Shown here one piece after another: positions 12,556 to 13,224 of a stretch of 13,224 nt of DNA. This DNA is from Propionibacterium sp. (GTDB taxonomy: Bacteria > Actinomycetota > Actinomycetes > Propionibacteriales > Propionibacteriaceae), in NCBI GenBank assembly GCA_012514785.1, contig JAAYZP010000134.1:1-13224 (forward strand), read 5' to 3'. Position numbers and translations under genes: made by a program. How positions within the stretch are numbered: the stretch's first letter is position 1; every line of letters begins with the position of its first letter. Below the pieces are notes generated by a model. The model had not been told where the DNA came from and searched no databases. It was given only the letters and a program-made list of their open reading frames with translations.

Positions 12556-13224
12556 GTGAAGAGGGCTTTCAAGGGACTGCGCATCGGTGCCGTCGCCGCG
12601 TCATTGGCGTTGGGCTTGCAGATGTTCGGTTCCCTCGCAGCCGGGCCGGGCGCCGACGCCCACAACGGGGCCGTGCAGGCCACCACCCGGGTCCATGTCC
12701 GAGCAGAACCCACCACCCGAAGCTCATCGCTCACCATCCTCAACCCCGGCCAGCAGGTGACCGCCGAAGGCACCAGCAACGGCTGGACCAAGGTCGACTG
12801 GAACGGGCGCACCGCCTACGTGTTCGCCAAGTACCTGTCCAGCTCCGGCACCGACTCGAAGGTCGTCTCGAGCGCCGCACCGAGCAACTCCTACACCACC
12901 GCGAACCTCAACGTCCGCACCGGCCCCGGGCTGCAGCACCGCGTCGTCACCGTCGCGTCGCGCGGCACGCAGCTGAACCTCACCGGCCGCATCAGCGGCG
13001 CCTACACGCAGATCGATTGGCGCGGCACCGACCGCTGGGTGGCCACGCGCTACCTGTCGGTGAACACGCCCTCGAGCAACGCGTCGCGGCCCGCCACCAC
13101 CGGCTCGATGCAGACGACGGCCAACCTGCACATCCGCGTCGGCTCGTCGACGTCGAACCGCTCCGTCGGCGTCGTGCCGCGCGGCACGGTTCTGCCGGTC
13201 ACCGGCCGCGCACAGAACAACTTC
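12556..13224 (+). CDS. Secreted protein with bacterial SH3 repeats (3' end outside the window)
   Basis: 223 codons visible, open at the right edge. GTG start with GAGGAG 7 nt upstream. Signal peptide: basic KRAFKGLR, hydrophobic core about 10-29, cleavage likely after ADA at 33-35. Then come three SH3b-type repeats: about 41-97 (TTRVHVRAEPTTRSS to AYVFAKYLSSS), 113-170 (TTANLNVRTGPGLQHR to RWVATRYLSVN) and 187 to the edge (TTANLHIRVGSSTSNRS and onward). They are joined by Ser/Thr/Ala linkers. N-L-N-V-R-x-G-P and the terminal Y-L-S are the usual SH3_3 marks. Such modules bind peptidoglycan, and in related proteins a hydrolase domain (NlpC/P60, amidase or similar) follows, but none is visible here, so the enzyme class is open. 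Confidence 0.88.
   Translation, partial: MKRAFKGLRIGAVAASLALGLQMFGSLAAGPGADAHNGAVQATTRVHVRAEPTTRSSSLTILNPGQQVTAEGTSNGWTKVDWNGRTAYVFAKYLSSSGTDSKVVSSAAPSNSYTTANLNVRTGPGLQHRVVTVASRGTQLNLTGRISGAYTQIDWRGTDRWVATRYLSVNTPSSNASRPATTGSMQTTANLHIRVGSSTSNRSVGVVPRGTVLPVTGRAQNNF

Noticed and set aside
1..13224. CRISPR arrays, insertion sequences, defence or toxin-antitoxin systems
   Set aside because: No regularly spaced repeats, transposase motifs or paired small toxin/antitoxin genes were seen. The Cas4-like cysteine pattern belongs to the TM0106-type nuclease, not to a cas locus.

Overview
The window is GC-rich and densely packed, with short intergenic gaps and 4-bp gene overlaps. It looks like chromosomal DNA of a high-GC actinobacterium. 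The menaquinone genes, the DUF6297-type ABC permease, the mycobacterium-like MenG and the CGG-type secreted SH3 protein fit the Propionibacteriales or a neighbouring order, but the exact genus is inference.

Layout. Positions 1-1048 (minus) hold an ABC ATPase followed by the start of its multi-membrane permease. Positions 1121-3498 (plus) hold menG, the last methyltransferase of menaquinone synthesis, overlapping by 4 bp a TM0106-type RecB-like/RNase H-like nuclease. Positions 3485-7765 (minus) are one operon, menE-menA-menC-menD in order of transcription, with a 4-bp stop/start overlap at every joint. Together with menG it covers succinylbenzoate synthesis and activation, SEPHCHC synthase, prenylation and methylation. 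menF, menB and menH are not here. Positions 7850-8751 (plus) hold a small PLDc_N-type membrane protein and a solitary dhaL. A perfect 12-bp inverted repeat at 8746-8771 separates dhaL from a convergent cation diffusion facilitator gene (minus). A divergent patatin-like phospholipase (9790-11238, plus) follows. It converges on a 208-codon minus-strand gene for a membrane-anchored protein whose soluble part reads like an isolated GroEL apical domain.

Positions 11881-11953 are tRNA-Lys(UUU). Directly behind it lies the remnant of an aspartate racemase gene on the minus strand: N- and C-terminal ends joined in frame with the middle missing. Next comes a stretch of about 300 bp of visibly lower GC without a convincing gene. 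It leads into a promoter, a hairpin-forming 5' leader and the start of a secreted protein with at least three bacterial SH3 repeats, cut by the window end.

Two things stand out. First, the membrane-tethered GroEL-apical-like protein. Second, a uniform start architecture: eight of the nine transcription units whose start is visible have a -10-like hexamer (GACAAT, TAATCT, TACCAT, TAGACT, TATGCT or similar) ending 6-7 nt before the start codon and no usable Shine-Dalgarno, which is the signature of leaderless mRNAs. Genes inside operons instead start at 4-bp overlaps, and only the SH3 protein has a classical ribosome binding site with a leader.
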